Of a DNA stretch of 64,000 nucleotides, positions 1 to 7,114 are shown one piece after another (position 1 is the stretch's first letter; every line of letters starts with the position of its first letter). A program made the translations under genes and the position numbers. The notes under the pieces are model-generated. The model saw only the letters and a program-made list of their open reading frames with translations, had not been told where the DNA came from and made no database searches. The DNA is from Ruminococcus sp. (GTDB lineage Bacteria; Bacillota; Clostridia; Oscillospirales; Ruminococcaceae). Location of the stretch: positions 1-64,000 of the forward strand of contig JAFXCR010000037.1 of the NCBI GenBank assembly GCA_017516465.1. The letters run 5' to 3'.

Positions 1-51
1 CAGCCTCAAAAGAGGATTTGAACGGGCGTTTTTTCATTTTCAAGAGAATTG

Positions 52-92
52 AGAGCAGATTTGGAGAGAAATTTCCGAAGTCTGCTCTTTTT
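52..92 (+). terminator. Rho-independent terminator
   Basis: Perfect 8-bp stem (AGAGCAGA at 52-59 with TCTGCTCT at 81-88) followed by a run of six or more T. It would end a transcript entering from the left edge. A second hairpin lies 50 bases on, so the two act in tandem. Confidence 0.65.
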
Positions 93-139
93 TATTGCGA
101 AAAACTTTCACAAAGTTTCCGGCGGTTTCTTGTTCGTTA

Positions 140-187
140 TGCCGAATTGATTGGGAGTCACCACTCTCGATTGGTTCGGCATTTTTT
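140..187 (+). terminator. second tandem terminator
   Basis: Stem TGCCGAA (140-146) with TTCGGCA (175-181), an inner GAGT/ACTC hairpin in the loop, then TTTTTT. Together with the hairpin at 52-92 it insulates the downstream debris from the left-hand neighbour. Confidence 0.6.
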
Positions 188-219
188 GTTTCCACCTATA
201 CTATTAAAAAGAAAGAGAG

Positions 220-450
220 ATGATGCCCATGAAGAAAATCACATTCAATGCTCAAGCTGTGCTTGTGGCTGTGAGGATGAAATCAATGCTGCCATTGAAA
301 AGTACGCCGAGCCGGATGAAAAGCACCGTGGACTGATGGTATATTATGATACAAACTCACCTGTCAATGAAAAGGTTGTATCTGCATTCCCGTCAGTAGG
401 GGTCAGAAACGGAGAGCTTGTGGGAGTCCTCACCTGCCGATTGACAAGTG
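220..450 (+). pseudogene. frameshifted fragment of an unidentified small ORF
   Basis: A reading frame starts at ATG 220 or 229 behind a purine-rich stretch (AAAGAGAGA) and begins MKKITFNAQAVLVA. The coherent continuation (EDEINAAIEKYAEPDEKH onward) lies in another frame, so a frameshift sits near 270-285. The second part reads smoothly to about 450 and then runs directly into YD-repeat sequence, an unnatural fusion. I do not recognise the family; the style recalls small accessory proteins of conjugative elements, but that is only an impression. It is best read as a decayed gene fragment at a recombination junction. Confidence 0.45.
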
Positions 451-798
451 TATCGACTGCATACGGAACAACCTCCTATGAATACGACAAGCTTGACCGT
501 CTTGTAAGAGTTGTAGACCGCAATGGCTATGCAACAGTTTATTAGTATGACGCAAACGGAAACCGTTCTGCAGTCAAGTATGCTAACGGAATTGTCGTTT
601 CTTACGATTATGACGAAGTAAATCGTTTAATTCTTGAAAAAGCCCTTGAAAAACAGGGCGAACTTGTGGCACAATATGAATATACCCTTGGAGCAGCCGG
701 AGAGCTAACAGCAGTCAAGGAGCTTGACCGCACAGTAGAGTACACTTATGATGCACTTTACAGGCTGACAAGCGAAAAGATAACTGCCGCTGACGGTT
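451..798 (+). pseudogene. RHS / YD-repeat protein fragment with internal stop
   Basis: The translated stretch contains several YD-type repeats (YEYDKLDRLVRVVDRNG, YDANGNRSAVKYANG, YTYDALYRLTSEKI), the signature of RHS/wall-associated polymorphic proteins that wrap toxin domains. An in-frame TAG at 543-545 falls where the repeat would carry a Gln codon, a one-base nonsense change. The frame stays open and repeat-like on both sides of it. No start, secretion signal, core-closing motif or toxin tip is present, and the repeat ends at about 795 where the truncated IS110 transposase begins on the opposite strand. It is therefore an internal scrap of a larger rhs gene. Confidence 0.75.
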
Positions 799-799
799 T

Positions 800-1625
800 C
801 ATATTCAGGGAGCTGAGATGCAAGAACTTCCATTTCAGAACGCATTTTTGCAAGTGCTTCCAGTGTGGAAATGAGTAGCTTTGCGGATTCTACAATGATG
901 GTTTTAACAGATTCTGTCATCGGCAGGGTGCTGATCTGAGATCTTCCATAAGAATGGATTTCAACAGCTTTTGATTCGCTGTATTTGTAATGATTCTTCC
1001 TGCACCAACTTTGAAATTTTGATTGGAATGCTGATAAGGAGAGTTTTGCAACCGAATCTACATGTGGAAATTTAAGCACAAAATCTACCCATTTTTCGTG
1101 TCTGTCCGATTCTCTGCGAGGGGATGCAAACAACTTGTTTGCACATGGAAAACAGCAATCCAGCAAAGCGATGAAGTTGTTCTTCTGCATCACAAGCATC
1201 TTATTCAGCTTGATGTACTGTCTGTTCAGGACTTTCAGCGTTTTTCTGATTGTACTGGCTGGTGTATATTCACGAAGCTTCAACCATTTGTCAAGAGCGA
1301 ATGATGCGATTTTCAGTGCATCAATTTTATCGGTCTTGACCTTTCTTACACGATTTGTGTCGTAATCATCAATAAGTAATGGATTGACTACGGATGCAAA
1401 TATACCTGCGTTATGAAGTGTATTGGCAATGGGTTCATAGTATGTGCCAGTATACTCCATAACAACTTTTGTTTCACCGGGCAGCGATTTGATAAACGCT
1501 ATCAGTTCTTTCAAATCAAGCTCCGTATGAAGGACATCAAAAGGTTCAGCTATGACAACTCCAAAGGGCTGAATTACTGCTACATTACTTTTACCTTTGG
1601 ATACGTCAATTCCGACTGCATTCAT
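800..1625 (-). pseudogene. IS110-family transposase, C-terminally truncated
   Basis: Starts at ATG 1625 behind AGGAGAG. The N-terminal RuvC-like DEDD domain is intact: D7 (VGIDVSKG), E57 (VVMEYTG), D99 and D102 (KTDKIDAL), the residues that coordinate metal in this family. A helical middle region follows to about residue 275 (LPEYETV). There the family normally enters the Transposase_20 domain with its catalytic Ser and Gly-rich helix-hairpin-helix (full length about 400 residues). Here that domain is absent and the frame runs about 30 unrelated residues into the neighbouring RHS fragment before a stop at 705. It is not expected to be active. The intact DEDD half is clear; the breakpoint is accurate to about 10 bases. 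Confidence 0.85.
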
Positions 1626-1639
1626 AAAGATCTCTCCTG

Positions 1640-1820
1640 TTAGTAGAATTTTGTGATCGATAAGTCCACACTTTCCTCGTTACCTATTCTGCCTACTGAG
1701 TGATGCGAGCACATAGGAATGGCTCTACCTGCAAAATCGAACGCTATAACGAAAGCATGGATAACTGTCTCCAACGCGGGCGTGGTGTCCCTAAGTGAAC
1801 CACGTTATTCCAATCACTGC
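1640..1820 (-). ncRNA. candidate IS110 bridge RNA region
   Basis: This non-coding stretch lies upstream of the transposase, where IS110-group elements encode the bridge RNA (seekRNA) that pairs with target and donor DNA. It sits directly behind a strong promoter (1825-1854). Read on the minus strand it can form a stem CGTGGT/ACCACG with a 12-base loop near 1775-1803 and a second CCTA/TAGG-closed loop near 1685-1715, giving the two-internal-loop layout expected. Structure and limits are inferred by eye; no covariation could be tested. Confidence 0.4.
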
Positions 1821-1824
1821 TTTC

Positions 1825-1854
1825 ATTATAACTTAAGTAACAAGTGCTTGTAAA
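1825..1854 (-). promoter_or_regulatory. promoter in the IS110 upstream end
   Basis: On the minus strand TTTACA (1849-1854), an 18-base spacer and TATAAT (1825-1830). Transcription would begin near 1818, run through the candidate bridge RNA and continue into the transposase gene. Confidence 0.65.
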
Positions 1855-1860
1855 CCATTG

Positions 1861-2187
1861 CTGGCTTGTCATGGACTTATACGACTAAACATTATTATAG
1901 TAGGAATAGAATAAAAAAGGTAGAGTAATAGAGCGAACAATCAAGAAAACTATGGAACATAATAAATCTATAATTTTGGAATGGTATTTTTAATTATATT
2001 ATTAATGTGAACACAAATGGGGGTGACGGACACTATTTTTTCAACGACTTCAATAGCCGCTTATGCTGACTTAAAATAAGATGTTGAATGGAGTTTTTAT
2101 AAAACTCATAAAAAAACAAAAACGGCGTCCTTTGGTATAGTATGTAAAGAAACGGAAATACTAATACTGAAAAAGGAGGTTGATTTT
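1861..2187. other. AT-rich intergenic stretch, no gene seen
   Basis: About 330 bases between the IS110 end and the catalase gene. No convincing frame, RNA gene or strong hairpin. A GGGGGTGACGGACACT segment near 2018-2033 is more GC-rich than its surroundings and could be an old element end, but no partner repeat is visible. The last 15 bases contain the catalase ribosome binding site (AAAGGAGG). Confidence 0.5.
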
Positions 2188-2856
2188 ATGTTCAAACATG
2201 AAAAAATGCTGTTCCACCCTGTTGCTGTGGAAAGGCCGAATCCACAGTATGCTGCACTTCTGCAAGAGCAATTAGGCGGTGCGAATGGTGAATTGAAAGC
2301 CGCAATGCAATATATGTCCCAGAGCTTCCGTATCAATGATCCTGAAATCAAAGACTTGTTCCTCGACATTGCAGCTGAGGAGCTTGGCCACATGGAAATG
2401 GTGGCACAGACCATTAATCTTCTCAACGGTCATGATGTAGATGCTGCCGAAGTGCCTTCGGGAGAAATCCAGACTCATGTACTGACGGGTCTGAATCCCG
2501 GACTTATCAATGCATCGGGATATTCCTGGACAGGCGATTATGTCAGTGTTACAGGTGATCTTTGTGCTGATCTTCTTTCCAACATTGCGTCCGAACAGAG
2601 GGCGAAGGTTGTGTATGAGTATCTCTATCGTCAGATTGTGGATAAGAAAGTGCGTGAAACCATTGACTTCCTGCTAAACCGTGAGGAAGCTCACAACGCC
2701 ATGTTCCGTGAAGCATTCAACAAGGTGCAGAATAGCGGTTCCAACCGTGATTTCGGTACAACAAAGGCAGCAAAGATGTATTTCAGTATGTCTGAGCCAT
2801 CTCCTGCAAATACTCCGTTTCCTAAAACAGATGTTAAACCGCCATCATTCAACTGA
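2188..2856 (+). CDS. manganese catalase (CotJC-like)
   Basis: This 222-residue protein belongs to the ferritin-like dimanganese catalases, which disproportionate hydrogen peroxide without haem. The two metal-ligand helices are visible: E35 (ANGELKAAM), E65 and H68 (EELGHME), then E136 (ASEQRAK) and H169 with nearby E166/E167 (REEAHN). This matches the E-EH-E-H pattern of the family. Length is typical of the CotJC/YjqC group. AAAGGAGG precedes the ATG at good spacing. It is followed after 8 bases by a 59-residue gene and then a terminator, forming a two-gene unit beside a Rieske-flavoprotein and a YyaL remnant, which suggests a peroxide or oxygen defence role. In spore formers the homologue can be a coat protein; nothing here shows sporulation control. 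Confidence 0.92.
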   Translation: MFKHEKMLFHPVAVERPNPQYAALLQEQLGGANGELKAAMQYMSQSFRINDPEIKDLFLDIAAEELGHMEMVAQTINLLNGHDVDAAEVPSGEIQTHVLTGLNPGLINASGYSWTGDYVSVTGDLCADLLSNIASEQRAKVVYEYLYRQIVDKKVRETIDFLLNREEAHNAMFREAFNKVQNSGSNRDFGTTKAAKMYFSMSEPSPANTPFPKTDVKPPSFN

Positions 2857-2864
2857 GGTGGCAT

Positions 2865-3044
2865 ATGGAGAAAAATGAAATGCCCGTCGGACTTGGCATG
2901 GCTCTTGCAATGAATCCGGAAGCTATGCAGAAATTCGCGTCACTTCCAGAAACGAAAAGGCAGGAGATTATCAACGGTACTCATGCTATTTCTTCTAAAG
3001 CTGAAATGAAGCAGTATGTGGAGAATATCAAGTCTGCTTATTAA
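2865..3044 (+). CDS. 59-residue companion of Mn catalase
   Basis: A small gene beginning MEKNEMPVGLGMALAMNPEA, whose Shine-Dalgarno (GAGGTGG) overlaps the catalase stop region, so the two are probably translated from one message. It is predicted helical and soluble, with an N-terminal Met/Ala/Gly-rich segment and a charged C-terminal helix (AEMKQYVENIKSAY). No signal peptide or metal motif is seen. The function is not known to me. The tight coupling and the terminator directly after it make it a real gene rather than a chance frame. Confidence 0.75.
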   Translation: MEKNEMPVGLGMALAMNPEAMQKFASLPETKRQEIINGTHAISSKAEMKQYVENIKSAY

Positions 3045-3048
3045 CAAG

Positions 3049-3078
3049 AGAGCTTGCCTTAACAGGGCAGGCTCTTTT
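3049..3078 (+). terminator. terminator after catalase operon
   Basis: Ten-base stem AGAGCTTGCC (3049-3058) with GGCAGGCTCT (3066-3075), containing one T-G pair, then TTTT. Confidence 0.85.
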
Positions 3079-3171
3079 ACTTTTATACATAAAATAGCAA
3101 CTGCTCCACATACTACTTATGAATAATCATACTGGATTTTATTAAGAAAGCTATTCAACACAGGAGGAATT

Positions 3172-4461
3172 ATGGAGTCAATATGGCAAAAAGGCGTACA
3201 GTTACCCTCATTTCCGAAGCTGAACGGAGACATTTCAACAGACGTTCTGATCATCGGCGGCGGCATTGCGGGGGTTCTGACAGCGTATTTTCTGAAACAA
3301 TCCGGCGTGGACTGTATACTCGTGGAAAAACACCACATCTGCTCCGGCACAACGGGACATACCACGGCGAAAATCACATATCAGCATGGGCTGATTTATC
3401 ACAAAATTTTCAAAAGTCGTGGAGCTGAAACTGCACGAAAATATCTTGAAGCAAACCAACTTGCCTTTGAAAAATATGCAGAGCTTTGCAAAAATATCGA
3501 CTGCGACTATGAAATCAAGAACAATTATGTTTACTCCGTCAGCAACAGAAAAATGCTTGAAGATGAATTGGATGCTCTTGAAAAAATCGGATACGGAGCT
3601 GAATATGAGGAAAATCTCTCACTTTCTTTTCCTACGGTAGGAGCAGTTAAGTTTGCGAATCAGGCACAGTTTCATCCGCTGAAATTCATATCGTCCATTG
3701 CACAGGGACTGCCCATTTATGAAAATACCTTTGTAAAGGAAATGCGTGGAAATACAGCAATAACGGACTGCGGAAACATTACTGCAAAAACGGTGGTTGT
3801 CGTAACGCATTTTCCGTTTATCAACAAACATGGCAGCTATTTTCTTAAGCTCTATCAGCACCGTTCTTATGTTCTTGCTCTTGAAAATGCTCAGGATGTT
3901 GACGGAATGTATGTGGACGAAAGCAAAACGGGACTTTCTTTCCGCAATTACGGGAAGTATCTTCTTCTTGGCGGAGGTGGTCATCGCACCGGCAAAAAAG
4001 GCGGCAACTGGAGTGAGCTTCGACACTACGCGAAGCTTTATTATCCAAAGTCAAAGGAATTCTGCCACTGGGCGGCACAGGACTGCATGAGTCTGGATGA
4101 AATTCCCTATATCGGACAGTATTCCAGCCGTACATCAAAGCTTTTCACGGCAACAGGCTTCAATAAGTGGGGCATGACAGGAGCAATGCTTTCGGCGATG
4201 CTGCTTTCTGTTATGGTGCAGGGAAAACGGAACGAGTATACAGATATTTTCAGTCCGTCAAGGAGTATTCTTAAACCTCAGCTTGTTGTAAACGGCTTTG
4301 AAGCGGTAACAAATCTTCTCTCGTTTACAGGCAGACGCTGTCCGCATTTAGGCTGTGCACTGCATTGGAATGCTGCCGAACATTCGTGGGACTGTGCCTG
4401 TCACGGTTCACGTTTTGATGCAAACGGTAAAGTACTTGATAATCCTGCAAACGCAGAATAG
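3172..4461 (+). CDS. FAD-dependent oxidoreductase with C-terminal Rieske domain
   Basis: This 429-residue protein starts with a DAO-type FAD domain: a Rossmann motif DVLIIGGGIAGVLTAY near residues 25-40, then the E of VEKHHICSGTTGHTTAK that normally binds the ribose of FAD. Residues from about 390 form a Rieske [2Fe-2S] site with CPH...C and C-A-C-H pairs (RRCPHLGC and CACHGSRFD). Such fusions pass electrons between a flavin amine-oxidase-like site and an iron-sulfur centre; the substrate is unknown. The protein stops a few residues after CACHGSRFDANGKVLDNPAN, so the last Rieske strands may be clipped compared with the usual length near 500. GGAGG precedes the ATG. The next, broken gene follows after 9 bases, implying cotranscription. 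Confidence 0.85.
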   Translation: MESIWQKGVQLPSFPKLNGDISTDVLIIGGGIAGVLTAYFLKQSGVDCILVEKHHICSGTTGHTTAKITYQHGLIYHKIFKSRGAETARKYLEANQLAFEKYAELCKNIDCDYEIKNNYVYSVSNRKMLEDELDALEKIGYGAEYEENLSLSFPTVGAVKFANQAQFHPLKFISSIAQGLPIYENTFVKEMRGNTAITDCGNITAKTVVVVTHFPFINKHGSYFLKLYQHRSYVLALENAQDVDGMYVDESKTGLSFRNYGKYLLLGGGGHRTGKKGGNWSELRHYAKLYYPKSKEFCHWAAQDCMSLDEIPYIGQYSSRTSKLFTATGFNKWGMTGAMLSAMLLSVMVQGKRNEYTDIFSPSRSILKPQLVVNGFEAVTNLLSFTGRRCPHLGCALHWNAAEHSWDCACHGSRFDANGKVLDNPANAE

Positions 4462-4470
4462 GAGGATATA

Positions 4471-4674
4471 ATGAACAATCAATTGAAAAAAACAAGTCCG
4501 TATTTATTACAGCACGCAGAAACCCCTGTAAACTGGTATATATGGAGTGATGAAGCTTTTGAAGCAGCAAAAATGGAAAGATGTTTGCACAGATTTTTGA
4601 TATTACCGCAGACAGCAATTTTAAGGCAATACCGAACAAAGCTTGTTCAGAAGATGCGAAGTCATATTGCATAA
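4471..4674 (+). pseudogene. truncated YyaL / DUF255 thioredoxin-domain protein
   Basis: The first 36 residues ([20 protein letters not shown], then [12 protein letters not shown]) match the highly conserved N-terminus of the large thioredoxin-like YyaL/SSP411 family, normally 600-700 residues with a CxxC site soon after this point. After AAK (about 4580) the similarity stops abruptly, the frame runs 30 unrelated residues and terminates. It keeps a good ribosome binding site (GGAGG) and sits 9 bases after the Rieske protein, so a full gene once ended this operon. DNA from 4580 onward looks like an unrelated repeat, which probably cut the gene. Confidence 0.8.
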
Positions 4675-4795
4675 AAATTTTGCAGGCATACTGACGTATG
4701 TCAAGAGATTTCTGTGCGAGATGACAGAAAATATGCAAACAGATTTCGTGCAAAGCCGTATGACGTGCTTTGTGCGGTGTTGCATTAAGGGCATA
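4580..4795. repeat. possible dispersed non-coding repeat
   Basis: This stretch begins exactly where the YyaL-like reading frame loses similarity. It contains short palindromes such as CATACTGACGTATG (4686-4699). The minus strand carries an open but protein-unlike frame. The look is that of a miniature or dispersed repeat; a second copy is not present in this window, so it remains unproven. Confidence 0.3.
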
Positions 4796-5255
4796 AACAT
4801 TTTGAATCTGCTAAAAATCTAAGACTTAATATCTGACTTTTATGACAAAAAATGATCGCTTTTCCATCTGCACTGGCAACAGATTCCTCTGCTGAACAAA
4901 GTCTGTTTCTTCTCTCAAGACTTCTTTATAAAAATCCTTCTGAACATATAACGTTAATTTTGAAAGATTAAGCATACCCAGCTTAAATTCTCGAAAGAGT
5001 ACCATTTCTTTCAAATATTTCAGTAGTGAACGAGAGTGAGAAATATCATATACTCAACAACAAGACAACCTACTATATGTGCAGGAGACATATGTGCTTG
5101 TCGCCGTCAAATGAATATATTGCTGAATAAAAAAGAATCCTGATTCAAAAGAAATGAACTAAATGGAGTACAGAGACATATAATATATTTCTGATGTGTA
5201 TCAAAATACTGATCTATGGGAATACTATACACATCAATTATCAGGAGGTTTTATT
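4796..5255. other. intergenic region upstream of hsp20
   Basis: About 460 bases. A 62-codon minus-strand frame (4826-5014) has no ribosome binding site and no recognisable product. Two direct copies of ATATGTGC occur near 5076-5096. No CIRCE inverted repeat (TTAGCACTC-N9-GAGTGCTAA) is present, so HrcA control of the chaperone gene is not indicated. No clear promoter was identified. Confidence 0.4.
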
Positions 5256-5675
5256 ATGTTTGGACTTGTACCATTTGAGAGAAATGAGGTCTGGAACCCA
5301 TTCCGTGAATTTGAAAACGAGTTTTTCAAGGGCTTTGGGAGTGTCAGCCACTGCCGTACGGACATCAAAGATGAGGGCGACAAATTCGTACTGGAATGTG
5401 AAATACCCGGCTTTAATAAGGAGGATATTCAGATCGACATCAACGGCAGTACGCTGACACTATGTGCGACACATAAAGCCGACAACAGCGAGAAGATCAG
5501 CAGCGGCGAATATATACGCAGGGAAAGACGTTACGGCTCCTATTGCAGAAGCTTTGATATTTCGGGTATTGATGAAAATGCGATTAATGCCGCATATACA
5601 AACGGAATCCTGACACTGACGTTGCCGAAAAAAGAGAAAAAGCAGCTGGAATCAAAGCGGATTGAGATTAAGTGA
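5256..5675 (+). CDS. Hsp20 / alpha-crystallin small heat shock protein
   Basis: ATG 5256 is chosen because TCAGGAGG lies at ideal spacing; an in-frame ATG 60 bases upstream has no such site. The product is 139 residues. A short N-terminal arm (MFGLVPFERNEVWNPF) leads to the alpha-crystallin domain, roughly residues 35-130, with the hallmark ECEIPGFNKEDIQIDI and the closing A-x-x-x-n-G-I-L-T-L-T-L-P strand (TNGILTLTLPKK). It acts as an ATP-independent holdase for unfolding proteins in the cytoplasm. It stands as a single gene; the neighbouring catalase and Rieske genes make a general stress island plausible. Confidence 0.93.
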   Translation: MFGLVPFERNEVWNPFREFENEFFKGFGSVSHCRTDIKDEGDKFVLECEIPGFNKEDIQIDINGSTLTLCATHKADNSEKISSGEYIRRERRYGSYCRSFDISGIDENAINAAYTNGILTLTLPKKEKKQLESKRIEIK

Positions 5676-5692
5676 ATTTCATGATAAAAAAT

Positions 5693-5719
5693 GCTTGCTC
5701 TGAAAGTTTCAAAGCAAGC
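5693..5719. terminator. hairpin after hsp20
   Basis: GCTTGCT (5693-5699) pairs with AGCAAGC (5713-5719), and TGAA/TTCA extends it after one mismatch. The T-run is better on the minus strand (ATTTTTTATC), so it may mainly stop transcripts coming from the AraC gene; on the plus strand it would be a weak hsp20 terminator. Confidence 0.5.
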
Positions 5720-6063
5720 GTTACATATATTTAAGATAAATACTGATAAAATAAGCTGATATGCTATAATAATACAACAATTCAAGATAATTTAAATCGG
5801 TTCACCTTAACAACACTTATATACAAGAAATATGACATAGTTTAAAACCACGCAGATACGTGTTTTTCTTATTAATAGGTCTGAAATTCTATTCAGAAAA
5901 CCAATGTCTGATATCTTCTCTTTCAGAAATTAACCGTTAATCAATCACTTTACCTGTACCGTATAAATTTATAACAATTTCACATTCAGGTAACTGTAAT
6001 GAAAACAGCAGTAAAACAATTCAATCTTACTGTTCCTTCATATCACAAATATCTTTTCAGCTT
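5720..6063. other. AT-rich convergent intergenic region
   Basis: About 340 bases between the ends of hsp20 (plus) and the AraC gene (minus). A small CACG/CGTG hairpin with TTTTTCTT lies near 5851-5872. Otherwise nothing supported. Confidence 0.4.
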
Positions 6064-6846
6064 TTAAACTTCCTTGAATTTTTCACGATACTGCACCGGA
6101 GAAACACAGGCATATTTTGTAAATGAACGTGAAAAATATTCATAGCTCTGATATCCGCACATAAAGGCAATTTCCTTTACGGAATGATCAGTTTGCAGTA
6201 GAAGCTGTTTAGCATACTGCATACGGCTGTTAAAAACATCATTGATGCAGGAGATACCAAATTTATTCTTATAAAGACGCTGAAAATGCGATACTGAAAT
6301 ATTCAGCTTATCGGCAACAACAGGAACAGACCAGTCAAATGACGGGTTATCGTAGATTTCCTTTTTAATCTTTTCAAGCTCCTTATCGTAATAATTTTCC
6401 TTTTTACCGCTGCTTGGAGCAATACTTTCACTGATACAGCACAGAATTGATCGCATTATATAATTAAGTATTTCTTTTTTCACGGATATATCCGAGCCGA
6501 AAACCTCCGTACCGGCGGCAATGAGCTTCGATACACTATCATCGGTAAGCTTTATCGGCACGTTATATTCCAGTTTGAGCGAATCTACAAATTCGCTGTC
6601 CTCCGTATCGTAATTGAAGCGGATCCAGTCATCAATGTATTCCTCGCCGTCAGCATAGATACAGTGCGGCAGACAGCTTTCAACGATAAATACAGTATTT
6701 TTCTCCACACGATACTCCTTACTGCCCATTTTAAGCCTTCCTTTTGAGCGTGTAAGTATAATCTGCATACCGAAATGACCGTCCGGACGTTCAATGCAGA
6801 GGGTATCGGGATGCTTCCAGTTCCATCCCAGCTGATATATATGCAT
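6064..6846 (-). CDS. AraC-family transcriptional regulator
   Basis: This 260-residue protein has an N-terminal cupin-like sensing domain (about 1-140, with histidine-rich strands such as RPDGHFGMQII and SCLPHCIY) and a C-terminal double helix-turn-helix. Helix one is in VPVVADKLNISVSHFQRLYK; the second carries the family signature SVKEIAFMCGYQSYEYFSRS. Such regulators bind a sugar and activate adjacent carbohydrate genes. GAAAGGAGG precedes the ATG, and a consensus promoter lies at 6921-6949. It is divergent from the rhamnogalacturonan lyase gene, so a pectin-derived oligosaccharide is the likely signal (inference). Two direct AATTGTTCA copies in the shared intergenic region are candidate operators. 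Confidence 0.92.
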   Translation of the reverse strand: MHIYQLGWNWKHPDTLCIERPDGHFGMQIILTRSKGRLKMGSKEYRVEKNTVFIVESCLPHCIYADGEEYIDDWIRFNYDTEDSEFVDSLKLEYNVPIKLTDDSVSKLIAAGTEVFGSDISVKKEILNYIMRSILCCISESIAPSSGKKENYYDKELEKIKKEIYDNPSFDWSVPVVADKLNISVSHFQRLYKNKFGISCINDVFNSRMQYAKQLLLQTDHSVKEIAFMCGYQSYEYFSRSFTKYACVSPVQYREKFKEV

Positions 6847-6920
6847 AAATACCTCCTTTCCGACAGAACCACACAGAAACGCCTATATTCCCACAGTTCA
6901 CATTCATATTTGTTTATAAA

Positions 6921-6949
6921 ATTATATCAATTATAAGTGAAAATGTCAA
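6921..6949 (-). promoter_or_regulatory. araC-type gene promoter
   Basis: Minus strand TTGACA (6944-6949), 17-base spacer, TATAAT (6921-6926): a full consensus. It is back-to-back with the lyase promoter at 6970-6999. Confidence 0.8.
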
Positions 6950-6960
6950 GTGTTTGATAG

Positions 6961-7021
6961 AATTGTTCATTGCTTTTTGATAATTTTTGGTGTTATAATA
7001 TAGACACAGGAAAATTGTTCA
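6961..7021 (+). promoter_or_regulatory. paired AATTGTTCA direct repeats (candidate AraC operators)
   Basis: AATTGTTCA occurs at 6961-6969 and again at 7013-7021, 52 bases apart (about five helical turns), bracketing the lyase promoter. Direct half-sites are typical for AraC-type regulators, but binding is inferred only from position. Confidence 0.4.
6970..6999 (+). promoter_or_regulatory. rhamnogalacturonan lyase promoter
   Basis: TTGCTT (6970-6975), 18-base spacer, TATAAT (6994-6999). It predicts a leader of about 105 bases before the ATG at 7115. The imperfect -35 box fits an activator-dependent promoter. Confidence 0.6.
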
Positions 7022-7114
7022 CATTTTGGAAATTAATTATCAACATTATGTAAACAATGTCGGATCAAACCCTCATAGATCGGAAAAAACACGCTATCCA
7101 AAGGAGGAATTATT

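Larger units (their letters stand above)
800..1860 (-). mobile_element. IS110-family insertion sequence, one end lost
   Basis: The element comprises a 3'-truncated DEDD transposase gene plus about 200 bases of upstream non-coding end with its own promoter. IS110 elements lack terminal inverted repeats, so the outer limit near 1860 is estimated from the promoter position, not seen. The downstream end (C-terminal half of the transposase and right end) is gone, replaced by RHS-fragment DNA at about 795-800. The copy cannot be autonomous. Confidence 0.7.

Noticed and set aside
451..798. Active RHS polymorphic toxin
   Set aside because: Internal nonsense codon, no start, no toxin tip and no immunity gene in view.
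2015..2050. Terminal repeat of an insertion sequence
   Set aside because: A GC-rich GGGGGTGACGGACACT segment is suggestive, but no matching inverted copy or transposase is nearby.
4325..4753. 142-codon minus-strand frame overlapping the Rieske end and YyaL fragment
   Set aside because: Runs antisense through two real reading frames; likely a by-product of the repeat at 4580-4795.
4826..5014. 62-codon minus-strand frame upstream of hsp20
   Set aside because: No ribosome binding site, no recognised family, AT-rich codons without protein-like bias.
5100..5255. CIRCE operator upstream of hsp20
   Set aside because: The required inverted repeat is not present.
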